Below the pieces are notes generated by a model. The model did no database searches. It saw nothing but the letters and a program-made list of their open reading frames with translations, and was not told the DNA's origin. From the NCBI GenBank assembly GCA_044229235.1, contig JBGATH010000003.1, forward strand, positions 62,001-126,000: 64,000 nucleotides of DNA. The letters are read 5' to 3'. The translations under genes and the position numbers were made by a program. Positions 34,448-42,695 of the stretch are shown here, piece after piece. The first letter of the stretch is position 1. Every line of letters begins with the position of its first letter. Source of the stretch: UKL13-2 sp044229235 (GTDB lineage: Bacteria > Pseudomonadota > Gammaproteobacteria > Burkholderiales > Usitatibacteraceae).

Positions 34448-37108
34448 TCAATCCGCCAACGCACGTTGCTGCAGCTGCGCCTCTGCGATCGCATCTTCTG
34501 CCAGAGCGTCATGCCGTGCGTCAGACCGGATCGACTTCGCCAGGGACGGGTCAATGGATGCAAGCTGTTCGGCGAGACGCTTTTTCTTCCTGAGCTGCCG
34601 CCGGTAGGCTTCCGCGTCGAGCACGGCGGTAAACGGTTCGTCGACGCGATTGGCCTCGGCAAAGCGCCGTGCCGCCAGCCCCATTCGTGCCCGCACTTCG
34701 GGGTCCATGAGCTGGAGCATGGCGTACTGCAAACTGCGCGCGTCGTTGCCGCGTACCATTACGCCGGTCACAGCGTTTTCCATCAGCTCGGCCGGGCCAC
34801 CGATATCGGTCACGATCACCGGCAGGCCGGCCGACTGCGCTTCCAGCGGGGCATTGCCCCACGTGTCCGTCGTGCTCGGAAAGACTTTCACATCACAAGA
34901 TGCCAGCGCCGTCGCGAGCTCTTCGCCGTGCAAATAGCCGGTGAAGGTTACCGGCAGCCCCTGCAGCTGTTCTTCAAACACGGCCCGGTACGGCCCGTCA
35001 CCGATGACGATGAGGTGCGCTTGCTTCTGCGTCTCGCGCAGTGCTCGGAATGCAATGGATAACAGGCGCAGGTTCTTCTCGACCGCCACCCGCCCGACGT
35101 ACACGAACTTGACCGCATCGTCCGCCACCCCGTACTGGCGCCAATAGGTGGCAACGCGTTTGGACGGATGAAAACGATCCACGTCCACCCAGCGATCGAG
35201 GATCAGCAGTTTGCGGTTGCGCAAGCCGCGCTTGTGCAGCAGGTTCGCGACAAATTTCGAGGGCACCAGCATCTCGTCCACGGCGTGGTAGAACAGAATC
35301 ATGTATTTCCAGGTGATCGCCTCGAGGCTGACGTCCTTGGTGTAGTTCTCGACATACTCCGGGATGCTGGTGTGATAGGTCGCCGCGGTTTCGATCTGCA
35401 GCAGCTTTGCCGACAACAGACCCGCCAGGCCGATCAATCCCGGCGTGCTGATCTGCATCTTGGTGAATCCCTGCTCCTGCAGGTACTTCAGCAAGTCCAG
35501 CAGCGGCGGGAAATAAATCTGCAGTCCGTCGTATTCTGGAAAGTCAAGGTTGGCAATGGCCGGAAACAACTTGAGGCGGCCGGTCTCGACCCAGCGGCGG
35601 ATTTCCGGATCTTCCTGATGGGCGCCTGCCGTCGCCGGCACACAGGTCACCACGGTGAAATCGATGTCGCGGCGCATGGCTTCGCGGATCATGCGTTTGA
35701 TGCTGTTGGAGACGCCATTGACTTCGAAAAACGTATCGGTAAGCAACACCACACGCTGCGCTTCACGTACGCGGAATGCGCGGCGCACGTCGCGCGCGAT
35801 CTGGCCATCGGCGCTTTGCTGCATGAAGGCCAGCAGGTACGGCAGCGATACAAACAGGTTGGACGACACCAGCGCCACGGTTTCCTTGATGCCAGAAACC
35901 AGGTTCATCGATTCGGAATGGCGCAGGCTGCGCACGTAGTGGGCGAAGATGCGGTTCACCATGGTCTTAACGACCAGGAATATCCGGTCATCCATCGCAG
36001 TCGCGGCACTGAGTTGGTCGCGAAAACCCGCATCCGACAGCATCAGGTAGACCTCGGCTTCCAGAACGGCCTCGAATGGCTTGGACAAACTGGCGTGCTT
36101 GCGCGCCTGTTTCATGCGGTGGTACCAGAGGCGCGTCTGGAATGAGAACTTCTCACCCATGCTGCGGCTGTCGGCATCGAACACCAGCCGCAGCACCGAC
36201 TGCATCGGGCCGCCCACGCTGACCGCCTTGGCCTTGGCCTCGCTGCGCTGCATGCCGCCTTCGTAGATGAGTTTGAGAATCGAGTGGGCGATGGTAACCG
36301 GTCCGCCATGCCCGCCATTCGGGCGACTGGCACGGGCGCGGATCGACTCCACCATGGCGTTGGGTGTCAATACATTGCCGCGCAGCTCGAACTCGGTCCA
36401 GGTCTGACCGGGATTGATGCCGGAGTGATCGTCGGAGCCCCCCACGACGGATTTCAGCCACGGCGTCGGTCCCTTTGGTGCGATGTCGTGGGTGTTGGCG
36501 AGGCGCTCGATGGTCTCGCGATCGAGCCGCCGGATGATGTCCCAGGTGAGGTCATTGAGCGCCCGCGTGCGCGCACCGTTTCGCACCTCGATGCAGTTGC
36601 ACAGCAAGATGGCTTTTTCGATGTGCGCGACCGAGAGAGATCCCTCGCGGCCGTAGGGCCGGTTCTGGGTGCTCATCAGCGGGTGCGTCATGAAATAAAC
36701 AAGCTTGTTGCCGTCGCGCAGCGCTTCCGCCGCGATCTCCTGATCGACGTAAGCCACCATCTCATGCACATTACCCCGCAACCGGTCGATCTCGGCAAAC
36801 TGGGCTTCGGTCATGTTGCCCACGGTGATGTGAATGTTGCAGCCGTCTTCGGGAAAGGTGGTAGTCATTTCCGCGCTGATGAAGACATCGGGCAATCCGT
36901 GGTCCAGCATTTCGCGCACGCCATCGATCGAGTTGTGGTCAGTGAGGGTCACCAGTGACATGCCCCGCTCTTTCAGCACGTGATAGAGCTTGATGGGATC
37001 GGAGTACGACTCGGGAATGGCAAACGTGTTGGCCGCGTAGTAGTCCGTCACGTTGGACGCATAGGAATGCAGGTGAAAATCCACTTTGGCCGTGGCGATT
37101 GTTGTCAT
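34448..37108 (-). CDS. Fusion of PHP-type metal-dependent hydrolase and GT4 glycosyltransferase
   Basis: A single 886-residue protein. Residues 1 to about 300 are a PHP domain: DFHLH (His12, His14), LTDHN (Asp57, His58), and later GGSDDHSG. A helical middle (about 300-445) follows. From about 450 comes a GT4-type glycosyltransferase: LLTDTFFEVNGVSNSIKRM (donor side), FVYVGRVAVEKNLRLL, and TDTWGNAPLEAQSAGLPVI, where Asp replaces the first Glu of the usual EX7E motif. A GT4 enzyme with this opening is often a lipid glycosyltransferase; the PHP half could be a phosphoesterase. The downstream flippase-like gene and the divergent gene with a Pho box suggest glycolipid synthesis under phosphate limitation. 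ATG 37108 has GGGAGA ahead. Confidence 0.82.
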   Translation of the reverse strand: MTTIATAKVDFHLHSYASNVTDYYAANTFAIPESYSDPIKLYHVLKERGMSLVTLTDHNSIDGVREMLDHGLPDVFISAEMTTTFPEDGCNIHITVGNMTEAQFAEIDRLRGNVHEMVAYVDQEIAAEALRDGNKLVYFMTHPLMSTQNRPYGREGSLSVAHIEKAILLCNCIEVRNGARTRALNDLTWDIIRRLDRETIERLANTHDIAPKGPTPWLKSVVGGSDDHSGINPGQTWTEFELRGNVLTPNAMVESIRARASRPNGGHGGPVTIAHSILKLIYEGGMQRSEAKAKAVSVGGPMQSVLRLVFDADSRSMGEKFSFQTRLWYHRMKQARKHASLSKPFEAVLEAEVYLMLSDAGFRDQLSAATAMDDRIFLVVKTMVNRIFAHYVRSLRHSESMNLVSGIKETVALVSSNLFVSLPYLLAFMQQSADGQIARDVRRAFRVREAQRVVLLTDTFFEVNGVSNSIKRMIREAMRRDIDFTVVTCVPATAGAHQEDPEIRRWVETGRLKLFPAIANLDFPEYDGLQIYFPPLLDLLKYLQEQGFTKMQISTPGLIGLAGLLSAKLLQIETAATYHTSIPEYVENYTKDVSLEAITWKYMILFYHAVDEMLVPSKFVANLLHKRGLRNRKLLILDRWVDVDRFHPSKRVATYWRQYGVADDAVKFVYVGRVAVEKNLRLLSIAFRALRETQKQAHLIVIGDGPYRAVFEEQLQGLPVTFTGYLHGEELATALASCDVKVFPSTTDTWGNAPLEAQSAGLPVIVTDIGGPAELMENAVTGVMVRGNDARSLQYAMLQLMDPEVRARMGLAARRFAEANRVDEPFTAVLDAEAYRRQLRKKKRLAEQLASIDPSLAKSIRSDARHDALAEDAIAEAQLQQRALAD

Positions 37109-37217
37109 GTGGGTCTCCCTGTTCGCAAGCCGGTTGGCATTGACCGAGACTTAAGCAAACCTGCGTGACCTTTCCGTGTCGATTGCGTGGCAGTTTCGCG
37201 TCAGCGCATCGCGGCGG

Positions 37218-37235
37218 CTTTCATCGTTCTGTCAT
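37218..37235 (+). promoter_or_regulatory. Pho-box-like direct repeat with -10 hexamer
   Basis: CTTTCAT-CGTT-CTGTCAT, followed exactly 10 bp later by TATACC (37246-37251), the distance seen in PhoB-activated promoters. It points toward the membrane gene at 37317. Confidence 0.7.
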
Positions 37236-37316
37236 CGAGTCGCGCTATACCTGTCATGCGACGGCCGCCTGACCGTCACCGGTATTTCACCTTCACACAC
37301 CCCACAGGAGAGACCG

Positions 37317-37919
37317 ATGAGCGGATTCTTGGAAGCACTCAAGGAGCAGCGCTGGGACGACCATCGCTACTACCACCACAGCCGGATCAACCAGTCCCTG
37401 CACCTGATCAGCGCCTGCAGTTTCGTCGTCGGCTATGTCTTGTTGTTCTACGCACCGGCCTTGGCCGCGCTGGTGTGCTGGCTGGTCGGCATGCTGACCC
37501 GGCAGTCCGGCCACTTCTTTTTCGAGCCGAAGGGCTACGACCATATTAACGACGCCACTCACGAGCACAAGGAAGAGATCAAGGTCGGCTACAACCTGCA
37601 GCGCAAAATCGTGCTGATGGTGATCTGGGCGCTTTCGCCGCTGATGCTGCTGGCTGACCCGACGGTAAATGGCCTGTTCCCGCAGCCGATCGACGCGATG
37701 GGTTACGCCAACAACATCGGCCTGCTGTGGATCGCCGTTGGCGTCGGCGGCTTGCTGTTTCGCACCGTGCACCTGTTCTTTCTGCGCGATATTCAAACCG
37801 GCATTGTGTGGTTCACAAAGATCCTCACGGACCCGTTCCACGACATCTACCTCTACCATCGCGCGCCCATGCACCTGTTGCGCGGCGAGCTGATGGATCC
37901 GGGCGTGGCGAAGCGCTAG
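37317..37919 (+). CDS. Histidine-rich integral membrane protein, possibly DUF962/Mpo1-related
   Basis: A 200-residue protein with four to five hydrophobic segments. Conserved-looking His clusters are YYHHSRINQSLHL near residue 20, QSGHFFFEPKGYDHINDATHEH around 60-80 and DPFHDIYLYHRAPMHLL near the end. His arrays beside membrane helices suggest a non-heme iron enzyme acting on lipids, such as the Mpo1/DUF962 dioxygenases, but I cannot confirm the family. ATG 37317 has AGGAGAG. A Pho box precedes it and it sits between glycolipid, aminotransferase and Psd genes. Confidence 0.65.
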   Translation: MSGFLEALKEQRWDDHRYYHHSRINQSLHLISACSFVVGYVLLFYAPALAALVCWLVGMLTRQSGHFFFEPKGYDHINDATHEHKEEIKVGYNLQRKIVLMVIWALSPLMLLADPTVNGLFPQPIDAMGYANNIGLLWIAVGVGGLLFRTVHLFFLRDIQTGIVWFTKILTDPFHDIYLYHRAPMHLLRGELMDPGVAKR

Positions 37920-37972
37920 TAACCGACCGCGCGCCCGCCACCAGGCGTCTCGATCCCGAAGACCGCCTGAGT

Positions 37973-38000
37973 CGCCACTGCCACATGCGCGGCAGTGGCG
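37973..38000. terminator. Hairpin between convergent genes
   Basis: CGCCACTGCC and GGCAGTGGCG form a perfect 10-bp stem around an 8-nt loop, between two converging genes. There is no strong T-run on either side, so it would be a weak bidirectional terminator or an mRNA 3'-end stabiliser. Confidence 0.5.
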
Positions 38001-38079
38001 CCGCCCCAAACAACACGTTTCCATCAGGCAATTCAATGCGGCGGAAGTTCCCCGCTGCCGGCAAGCACCTCCAGCCTAC

Positions 38080-39729
38080 TTACCCAAAGCGATGCGCGAT
38101 CAACTCCCGCAGCACCCGGCGCTTGATGATCTTGTTGGTGAGACGGCCATCGTGCCACCACCAGCCATCGGCTTTCATCGTCCGGGCCGCTTGCACGAAG
38201 CGCTCACACACGGCCTCGAAGTCGGCATCCGAGTAATTGAGGCTGAAGATCAGGCGCCCGGTGCCGACCCAGCTCAAAGCCAGCCCTTCGGCACGCAAGT
38301 AGTACTGCAGCATCCAGTTGTAACGGCTCGGCGCCGTGTAAAGCACCGTCCAGATCGACGACAGGTTGGCGACCTGCACGGGCAGGTCCTCGGCGCGCAT
38401 GCGCCGGTTGAATTCCTCAGCACGCTGGCGCCAGATGCGATCCACACCGGCATAGATCCTGGTCACTCCGGGTGTGTCCAGATAGTCGAGAAAAGCATCC
38501 ATCGCACCCATCACGTAGGGGTGAGAATTGAAGGTGCCGCGCGCGAAGCAAATGTCCGTCGGGCGGTCATCGCGAAAGCGCTTCATCCAGTTGCGCTTGC
38601 CGCAGACCACGCCGACCGGCAATCCGCCGCCCAACGTCTTGCCGTAGGTCACCAAGTCGGCATGGACGCCAAAGTATTCCTGAGCACCGCCGCGCGCCAG
38701 CCGGAAGCCGACGAATACCTCATCGAAGATCAACGCGATGCCGCGCTCGGTGCAGATTTCTCGCAACTTCCGCAGCCAGGCTGCATAGGCGGGCCGATCG
38801 AATTCGGCGTGACGCGAACTGTCGAGCAAAGAAGAATCGCCAGGGGCGCTTGCATTCGGATGCAATGCCTGCAACGGGTTGATCAAGACACAGGCAATGT
38901 CGCGACGAGTCGCCAGGACCTTCAGCGAGCGTTCATCCATCTCCTTGAGGGTATACGTGTCACGCGCCGGTTGCGGGTTACCAATACCTGGCTGCACATC
39001 GCCCCACCAGCCGTGATAAGCACCGCAGAATCGCACCAGATGAGACCGGTTGGTGTGATACCGCGCCAATCGCACTGCCTGCATCACTGCCTCGGTACCG
39101 GACATGTGAAACGACACCTCGTCCATTCCCGAAACCTGCAACAGGCGAGTGACATTTTTCGCCACCAGCGGGTGATAGGCGCCCAGTACCGGACCCAGCT
39201 TCCAGACACGCGCGGCACCGCGTTCGATGCAGGTTTTATAGACGTCGTAACCAAACACGTTGACACCGTAGGAACCCGTGAGGTCATAGAACCGGTTTCC
39301 GTCCAGGTCGGTCACCATCACGCCGGCGGACTCTTGAACGAACGAGCCGCCCTTGAGTCGCTCGCGCACATAGCGGCTGAACTGGAACGGTACACGGTAC
39401 TGGGCCGTGAACTGCAGGTCGGAAATGGTCTCTGCAGCGTTCGACGTCAAGTGCGCGCTGGTAGTGAATTGCTCAGCATAGTAAACGGCCAGTCGCTCGA
39501 AACCGATGCGACGTTTGGCCGCAATTTCTTCGGGCGCGTCATCAGCGCGAAAAACGGTGACATCGTCGTACTCGTAGTAGGGCACCCATTTCGCGATTTG
39601 TCTCGACATTTTCGAGTGACCCGCCAGCGAGCGATGTTTGGCGCGCGACAGTTCAATACGCGCCTTCAGTTTGGGCAGCACCGCGATCGACGCGGCTCCC
39701 AATGCGGTCCATCCCAGCAGAAGTTCCAT
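38080..39729 (-). CDS. Membrane-anchored class III PLP aminotransferase (glutamate-1-semialdehyde aminomutase-like)
   Basis: A 549-residue protein. It starts with a hydrophobic anchor (MELLLGWTALGAASIAVLP), then about 100 residues with no clear match. The fold type I PLP domain follows: DLDGNRFYDLTGSYGVNVFG, SFHMSGTEAVMQAVRLAR, CGAYHGWW, LIFDEVFVGFR with the PLP Asp, and the Schiff-base Lys near 362 in VTYGKTLGGGLPVGVV. It is longer than HemL and has an anchor, so a role in heme synthesis is unlikely; context suggests an amino-group step on a lipid. ATG 39729 is chosen because the 20 codons upstream are Arg-rich and not anchor-like. It is divergent from psd. Confidence 0.8.
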   Translation of the reverse strand: MELLLGWTALGAASIAVLPKLKARIELSRAKHRSLAGHSKMSRQIAKWVPYYEYDDVTVFRADDAPEEIAAKRRIGFERLAVYYAEQFTTSAHLTSNAAETISDLQFTAQYRVPFQFSRYVRERLKGGSFVQESAGVMVTDLDGNRFYDLTGSYGVNVFGYDVYKTCIERGAARVWKLGPVLGAYHPLVAKNVTRLLQVSGMDEVSFHMSGTEAVMQAVRLARYHTNRSHLVRFCGAYHGWWGDVQPGIGNPQPARDTYTLKEMDERSLKVLATRRDIACVLINPLQALHPNASAPGDSSLLDSSRHAEFDRPAYAAWLRKLREICTERGIALIFDEVFVGFRLARGGAQEYFGVHADLVTYGKTLGGGLPVGVVCGKRNWMKRFRDDRPTDICFARGTFNSHPYVMGAMDAFLDYLDTPGVTRIYAGVDRIWRQRAEEFNRRMRAEDLPVQVANLSSIWTVLYTAPSRYNWMLQYYLRAEGLALSWVGTGRLIFSLNYSDADFEAVCERFVQAARTMKADGWWWHDGRLTNKIIKRRVLRELIAHRFG

Positions 39730-39824
39730 ATTTCCCCGCGAGTGTGTTGTGCATCGCACGCGCCGCCGCCGCAGCCATGACGGCGACACAGCGCAACCGC
39801 ACCTAGATACCGGAGTCAGATGAC

Positions 39825-40700
39825 ATGCTCATGACGCTTCGCAATACCTTTCATCAGCTGATGCGCCAGGAGCGGCTCAATTTCCTGCTGACGAACCGGG
39901 TGCCGCGCATTCTGTTCACGCGATTCATGGGCTGGTTCAGCCAGATCAAACAACCGCTGGTGCGTGATCTGTCGCTTGGCATCTGGCGACGCTTCGCCGA
40001 CCTCCACCTGGAGGAGGCGCAACAATCCAGCTTTGACAGCCTGCACGACTGCTTCATCCGCGCGCTCAAACCCGGCATGCGGCCGGTTGATCCCGACCCC
40101 GCGTCACTGACCAGCCCCTGTGATGGCATCGTCGGCGCCTGCGGGGCCATCGACGGTGTGCGCATCCTGCAGGCCAAGGGCTTTCCCTACACATTGCTGG
40201 ATCTGCTGAGTGATCCAGAATTGGTGATGCAGTATCGCAACGGCACCTACGCCACCATCCGCATCACCTCCAGCATGTACCATCGCTTTCATGCGCCGCT
40301 GGATTGCCGCGTGCAACAGGTGGACTACATTTCTGGCGACACCTGGAACGTAAACCCGATTGCCCTTAAGCGCGTGGAAAACCTGTTCTGCAAGAATGAA
40401 CGCGCGGTGGTGCGCCTGGAAATACCAGGCACCAGCCAGCGCCTGCTGCTGGTGCCGGTGGCGGCGATTCTCGTCGCCAGCATGCGGTTTCATTTTATCG
40501 ATGTGCTGCTGCACCTCAAGTACAAAGGGCCGAATCGCATCCACTGCGAGGCGAATTTCGACAAGGGCGACGAGATGGGCTGGTTCCAGCACGGTTCCAC
40601 CATCATCGTCATTGCACCTAGCGGCTTTGCGCTGGCTGACGGTATCGTGGAAGGCAAAGGCATTCGCATGGGTGAGCGCCTGATGCGGTTGCCTGGTTGA
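39825..40700 (+). CDS. psd: Phosphatidylserine decarboxylase proenzyme
   Basis: A 291-residue membrane-associated enzyme making phosphatidylethanolamine from phosphatidylserine. The proenzyme cleaves itself at HGST (residues 256-259; Ser258 becomes the pyruvoyl group). Other family features are SPCDGIVGACGAI, MYHRFHAPLDCRVQQVDYISGDTWNVNP and EKN-type FCKNERAV. Betaproteobacteria usually carry a second, shorter psd beside pssA; this one may be an extra copy dedicated to the neighbouring lipid cluster. ATG 39825 has GGAG at slightly long spacing. Confidence 0.92.
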   Translation: MLMTLRNTFHQLMRQERLNFLLTNRVPRILFTRFMGWFSQIKQPLVRDLSLGIWRRFADLHLEEAQQSSFDSLHDCFIRALKPGMRPVDPDPASLTSPCDGIVGACGAIDGVRILQAKGFPYTLLDLLSDPELVMQYRNGTYATIRITSSMYHRFHAPLDCRVQQVDYISGDTWNVNPIALKRVENLFCKNERAVVRLEIPGTSQRLLLVPVAAILVASMRFHFIDVLLHLKYKGPNRIHCEANFDKGDEMGWFQHGSTIIVIAPSGFALADGIVEGKGIRMGERLMRLPG

Positions 40701-40806
40701 TGGCGTCGAGCGCTTTCGACTTCCAACGGGGACTCCCGGCGCGTCGGGCTGTGGCAAAAACTAACCCAATCTCAATTGCTGTGCCCGCGCAAACCGCATT
40801 ACGCTT

Positions 40807-41718
40807 TCAATCTGTGACAAATACCTGGATGTTGTGTTTCAGCACGTTGTTCGGCAATCGCGAAGCTGGTGGTAGGTAGTTTAGGGCTGAATGCGGTCGT
40901 TCATTGTTGTAGTACTTGAGCCAAGGCTTGAGCGCCTTGGTTCGATCCTGGTTGGTGGCGTAGCGTCTTACCCGCACCCACTCGCGCAGGCAAGTTTGGA
41001 TGAATCGCTCTGCCTTGCCGTTGGTCTGGGGCCGGTAAGGTCGGGTAAAGCGCTGCTTGATGTCCAGTTCGGTACAGGCGGCGGCAAAGTCTCGCGACCA
41101 ATAGGCGGAGCCGTTGTCGGTTAGCAGGCGTTGGATGTGCACCCGCTGGCGCTCAAAATAGTCGACAGCCGCCTTGAGAAAGGCGATGGCACTGAACTTG
41201 GTTTCATCCGGCAGGATTTGCACGAAGGCCACCCGGCTGTGATCGTCGATGGCCACGTGCATGACTTCATAGCCACTGCCGCGCCCACCAATGCACATCA
41301 GCTTTTTCGTGTCCATATGCAGTAGTTCGCCAGGCTGGTCGCGCTCATAGCGCTTGATCGGCTCGGCCGGTGGCCGCAGCCGCGACAAGCCGACGGCAGC
41401 ACAGATGCGCCAGACGCTGGTCAGACTGATCTCAAGCGCCCGCGCGATCCTTCTCATCGTCCAATGACACCACCGGCGCAGGCGGCGCACCCACCGGGTC
41501 AGGCGTGAGCCAAGCCAGGCTGGGCTGTGATGTGGCCGACTGCTGCGATCCGGCAAAGCGGCCAAGCCCCCTTCGCGAAAACGCCGTCGCCACTTGCTCG
41601 CCGTGCGTGTGCTGACGCCCAATGCAGCGGCTGCCGAACCCACGCCCAGCCACGATGACAGTTCATTCACGTGCACTCGCCCGTGCACCGTTAATCTGGC
41701 ATTCTTGTGTATGTTCAT
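40807..41718 (-). CDS. IS481-family transposase
   Basis: A 303-residue DDE transposase with an N-terminal helix-turn-helix pair (SAAAALGVSTRTASKWRRRF and MRRIARALEISLTSVWRI) and an RNase-H-like core: LLHMDTKKL, LLTDNGSAY and the Glu in PQTNGKAERFIQTCLREW. PYRPQTNGKAERF is typical. It appears intact. The stop codon (40807-40809) lies a few bases outside the TGT that I take as the element end, so the last residue and stop may come from flanking DNA. ATG 41718. Confidence 0.9.
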   Translation of the reverse strand: MNIHKNARLTVHGRVHVNELSSWLGVGSAAAALGVSTRTASKWRRRFREGGLAALPDRSSRPHHSPAWLGSRLTRWVRRLRRWCHWTMRRIARALEISLTSVWRICAAVGLSRLRPPAEPIKRYERDQPGELLHMDTKKLMCIGGRGSGYEVMHVAIDDHSRVAFVQILPDETKFSAIAFLKAAVDYFERQRVHIQRLLTDNGSAYWSRDFAAACTELDIKQRFTRPYRPQTNGKAERFIQTCLREWVRVRRYATNQDRTKALKPWLKYYNNERPHSALNYLPPASRLPNNVLKHNIQVFVTD

Positions 41719-41801
41719 CTGGTCGTTCCCCGGAGTTTCTGTTGTCTGGAAACACCAGTTTCTCCGAATCGGCCAGGTGAACAACCTATTGAAACATTAC
41801 A
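40813..41801 (-). mobile_element. IS481-family insertion sequence
   Basis: About 990 bp bounded by TGT on the left and ACA on the right, as usual for the family. The inverted repeats beyond these bases are weak and no clear target duplication was found. The boundaries are therefore tentative. It lies between psd and palindromic repeat copy D. Confidence 0.6.
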
Positions 41802-41811
41802 CCTGGAACGC

Positions 41812-41871
41812 CATCTGGCGCGGCTCTTCAGCCACTTCTGGCCTGAACGCCGCGCCGGTGCTTGAGTTTCG
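41812..41871 (+). repeat. Palindromic intergenic repeat, copy D (left arm shortened)
   Basis: TCTGGCGCGGCTCTTCAG pairs with CTGAACGCCGCGCCGG; the right arm continues to GGTGCTTGAGTTT, but the matching outer left arm is absent. The IS481-type element ends only about 10 bp to the left, so insertion or deletion may have removed it. Confidence 0.7.
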
Positions 41872-42004
41872 CTTTGCCACCCTTTGCCCCTACGATCGGA
41901 CCGGCGCAACACGGTGAACTGTGCTGCCAGCATGCCTGGCTGGCGCTGAAAACTGATCGGCCAACTCGGTCGCCTTCACAGATCGGCAAGCGCTCGACTC
42001 GATT

Positions 42005-42022
42005 GGTGTATACGGTGTATAC
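42005..42022 (+). promoter_or_regulatory. Tandem 9-bp direct repeat in promoter region
   Basis: Two adjacent copies of GGTGTATAC. The second overlaps a good -10 hexamer TATACT (42018-42023), 42 bp ahead of ATG 42065. A similar CGGTATATACGGTAT lies at 43608-43622 upstream of another gene. Possible binding site for the encoded ribbon-helix-helix-like protein. Confidence 0.45.
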
Positions 42023-42064
42023 TGTTTTCGCGCCTTGATTCGAGGTGCATTATCCGGAGAAATC

Positions 42065-42490
42065 ATGTCCAAAGCAGTCAGAACCACCACGCCCGCCACC
42101 AAGTCCGCCACAAAGAAGCCTGCGGCCAAGCCCGCTGTGAAGAAGCCGGTCGCAGCAGCCCCCGCCGCGAAAGCCCCCGCAGTCAAGACCGCGGCCAAGG
42201 TCAAGCCGTCTGCGAAGTCATCTACCAAGACAAAAGTAAAAAGCGACAAAGTTTCCGCCAAGAGGGAAAAGACCGTACGGGATAGCTTCAACATGCCGGC
42301 GGCGGACTACGCGCTGATCGGTCAGTTGAAGGCGCGCGCCCTGGCCGGTGCGCGCGAAGTGAAGAAGAGCGAACTGCTGCGCGCCGGATTGCGCGTGCTG
42401 TCGGCGCTGAACGATGCCGCGTTCAAGTCGGCTCTGGAGGCTGTGCCGTCGGTCAAGACCGGCCGCCCTGGCAAGAAGCACAAAGGCTAG
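42065..42490 (+). CDS. Lysine/alanine/proline-rich histone H1-like protein with C-terminal DNA-binding-like domain
   Basis: A 141-residue, very basic protein. Residues 1-75 are low-complexity KPA/KKPA repeats, like eukaryotic H1 tails and AlgP-type proteins. Residues 80-130 (VRDSFNMPAADYALIGQLKARA, VKKSELLRAGLRVLSAL) look like a ribbon-helix-helix domain. It probably binds DNA as a nucleoid or regulatory protein. ATG 42065 follows CCGGAGAAATC. Confidence 0.75.
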   Translation: MSKAVRTTTPATKSATKKPAAKPAVKKPVAAAPAAKAPAVKTAAKVKPSAKSSTKTKVKSDKVSAKREKTVRDSFNMPAADYALIGQLKARALAGAREVKKSELLRAGLRVLSALNDAAFKSALEAVPSVKTGRPGKKHKG

Positions 42491-42654
42491 CGGTCAAGGC
42501 CGGCGCTTGGTTGGCTGGCACTGACAGACAGCAACATTGTCCACGCGGGAGGCGGGGTCGGCGCAACGCCGGTCCCGTCCGCAACACAGAGCCCGACCGC
42601 CCTGCAGGCCGTACAAATGCTGGCTGAGGAACTTGTCAGTTTGGTGAAGCTTTG

Positions 42655-42681
42655 GCCGGCACGTTGAAGAACCGTGCCGGC
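42655..42681. terminator. Hairpin between convergent genes
   Basis: GCCGGCACG and CGTGCCGGC form a perfect 9-bp stem around a 9-nt loop, between the histone-like gene and a converging membrane gene. It lacks a T-run. The rest of 42491-42695 shows no feature. Confidence 0.45.
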
Positions 42682-42695
42682 AACCACGCCGTTGC

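Noticed and set aside
38080..39729. hemL (glutamate-1-semialdehyde aminomutase)
   Set aside because: The fold matches, but the protein is over 100 residues longer, membrane-anchored and sits in a lipid-gene context, so I give only the family.
40813..41801. Well-defined inverted repeats and target duplication for the IS481-type element
   Set aside because: Only TGT...ACA ends are clear; beyond them the two ends do not align well, so I marked the limits as tentative.
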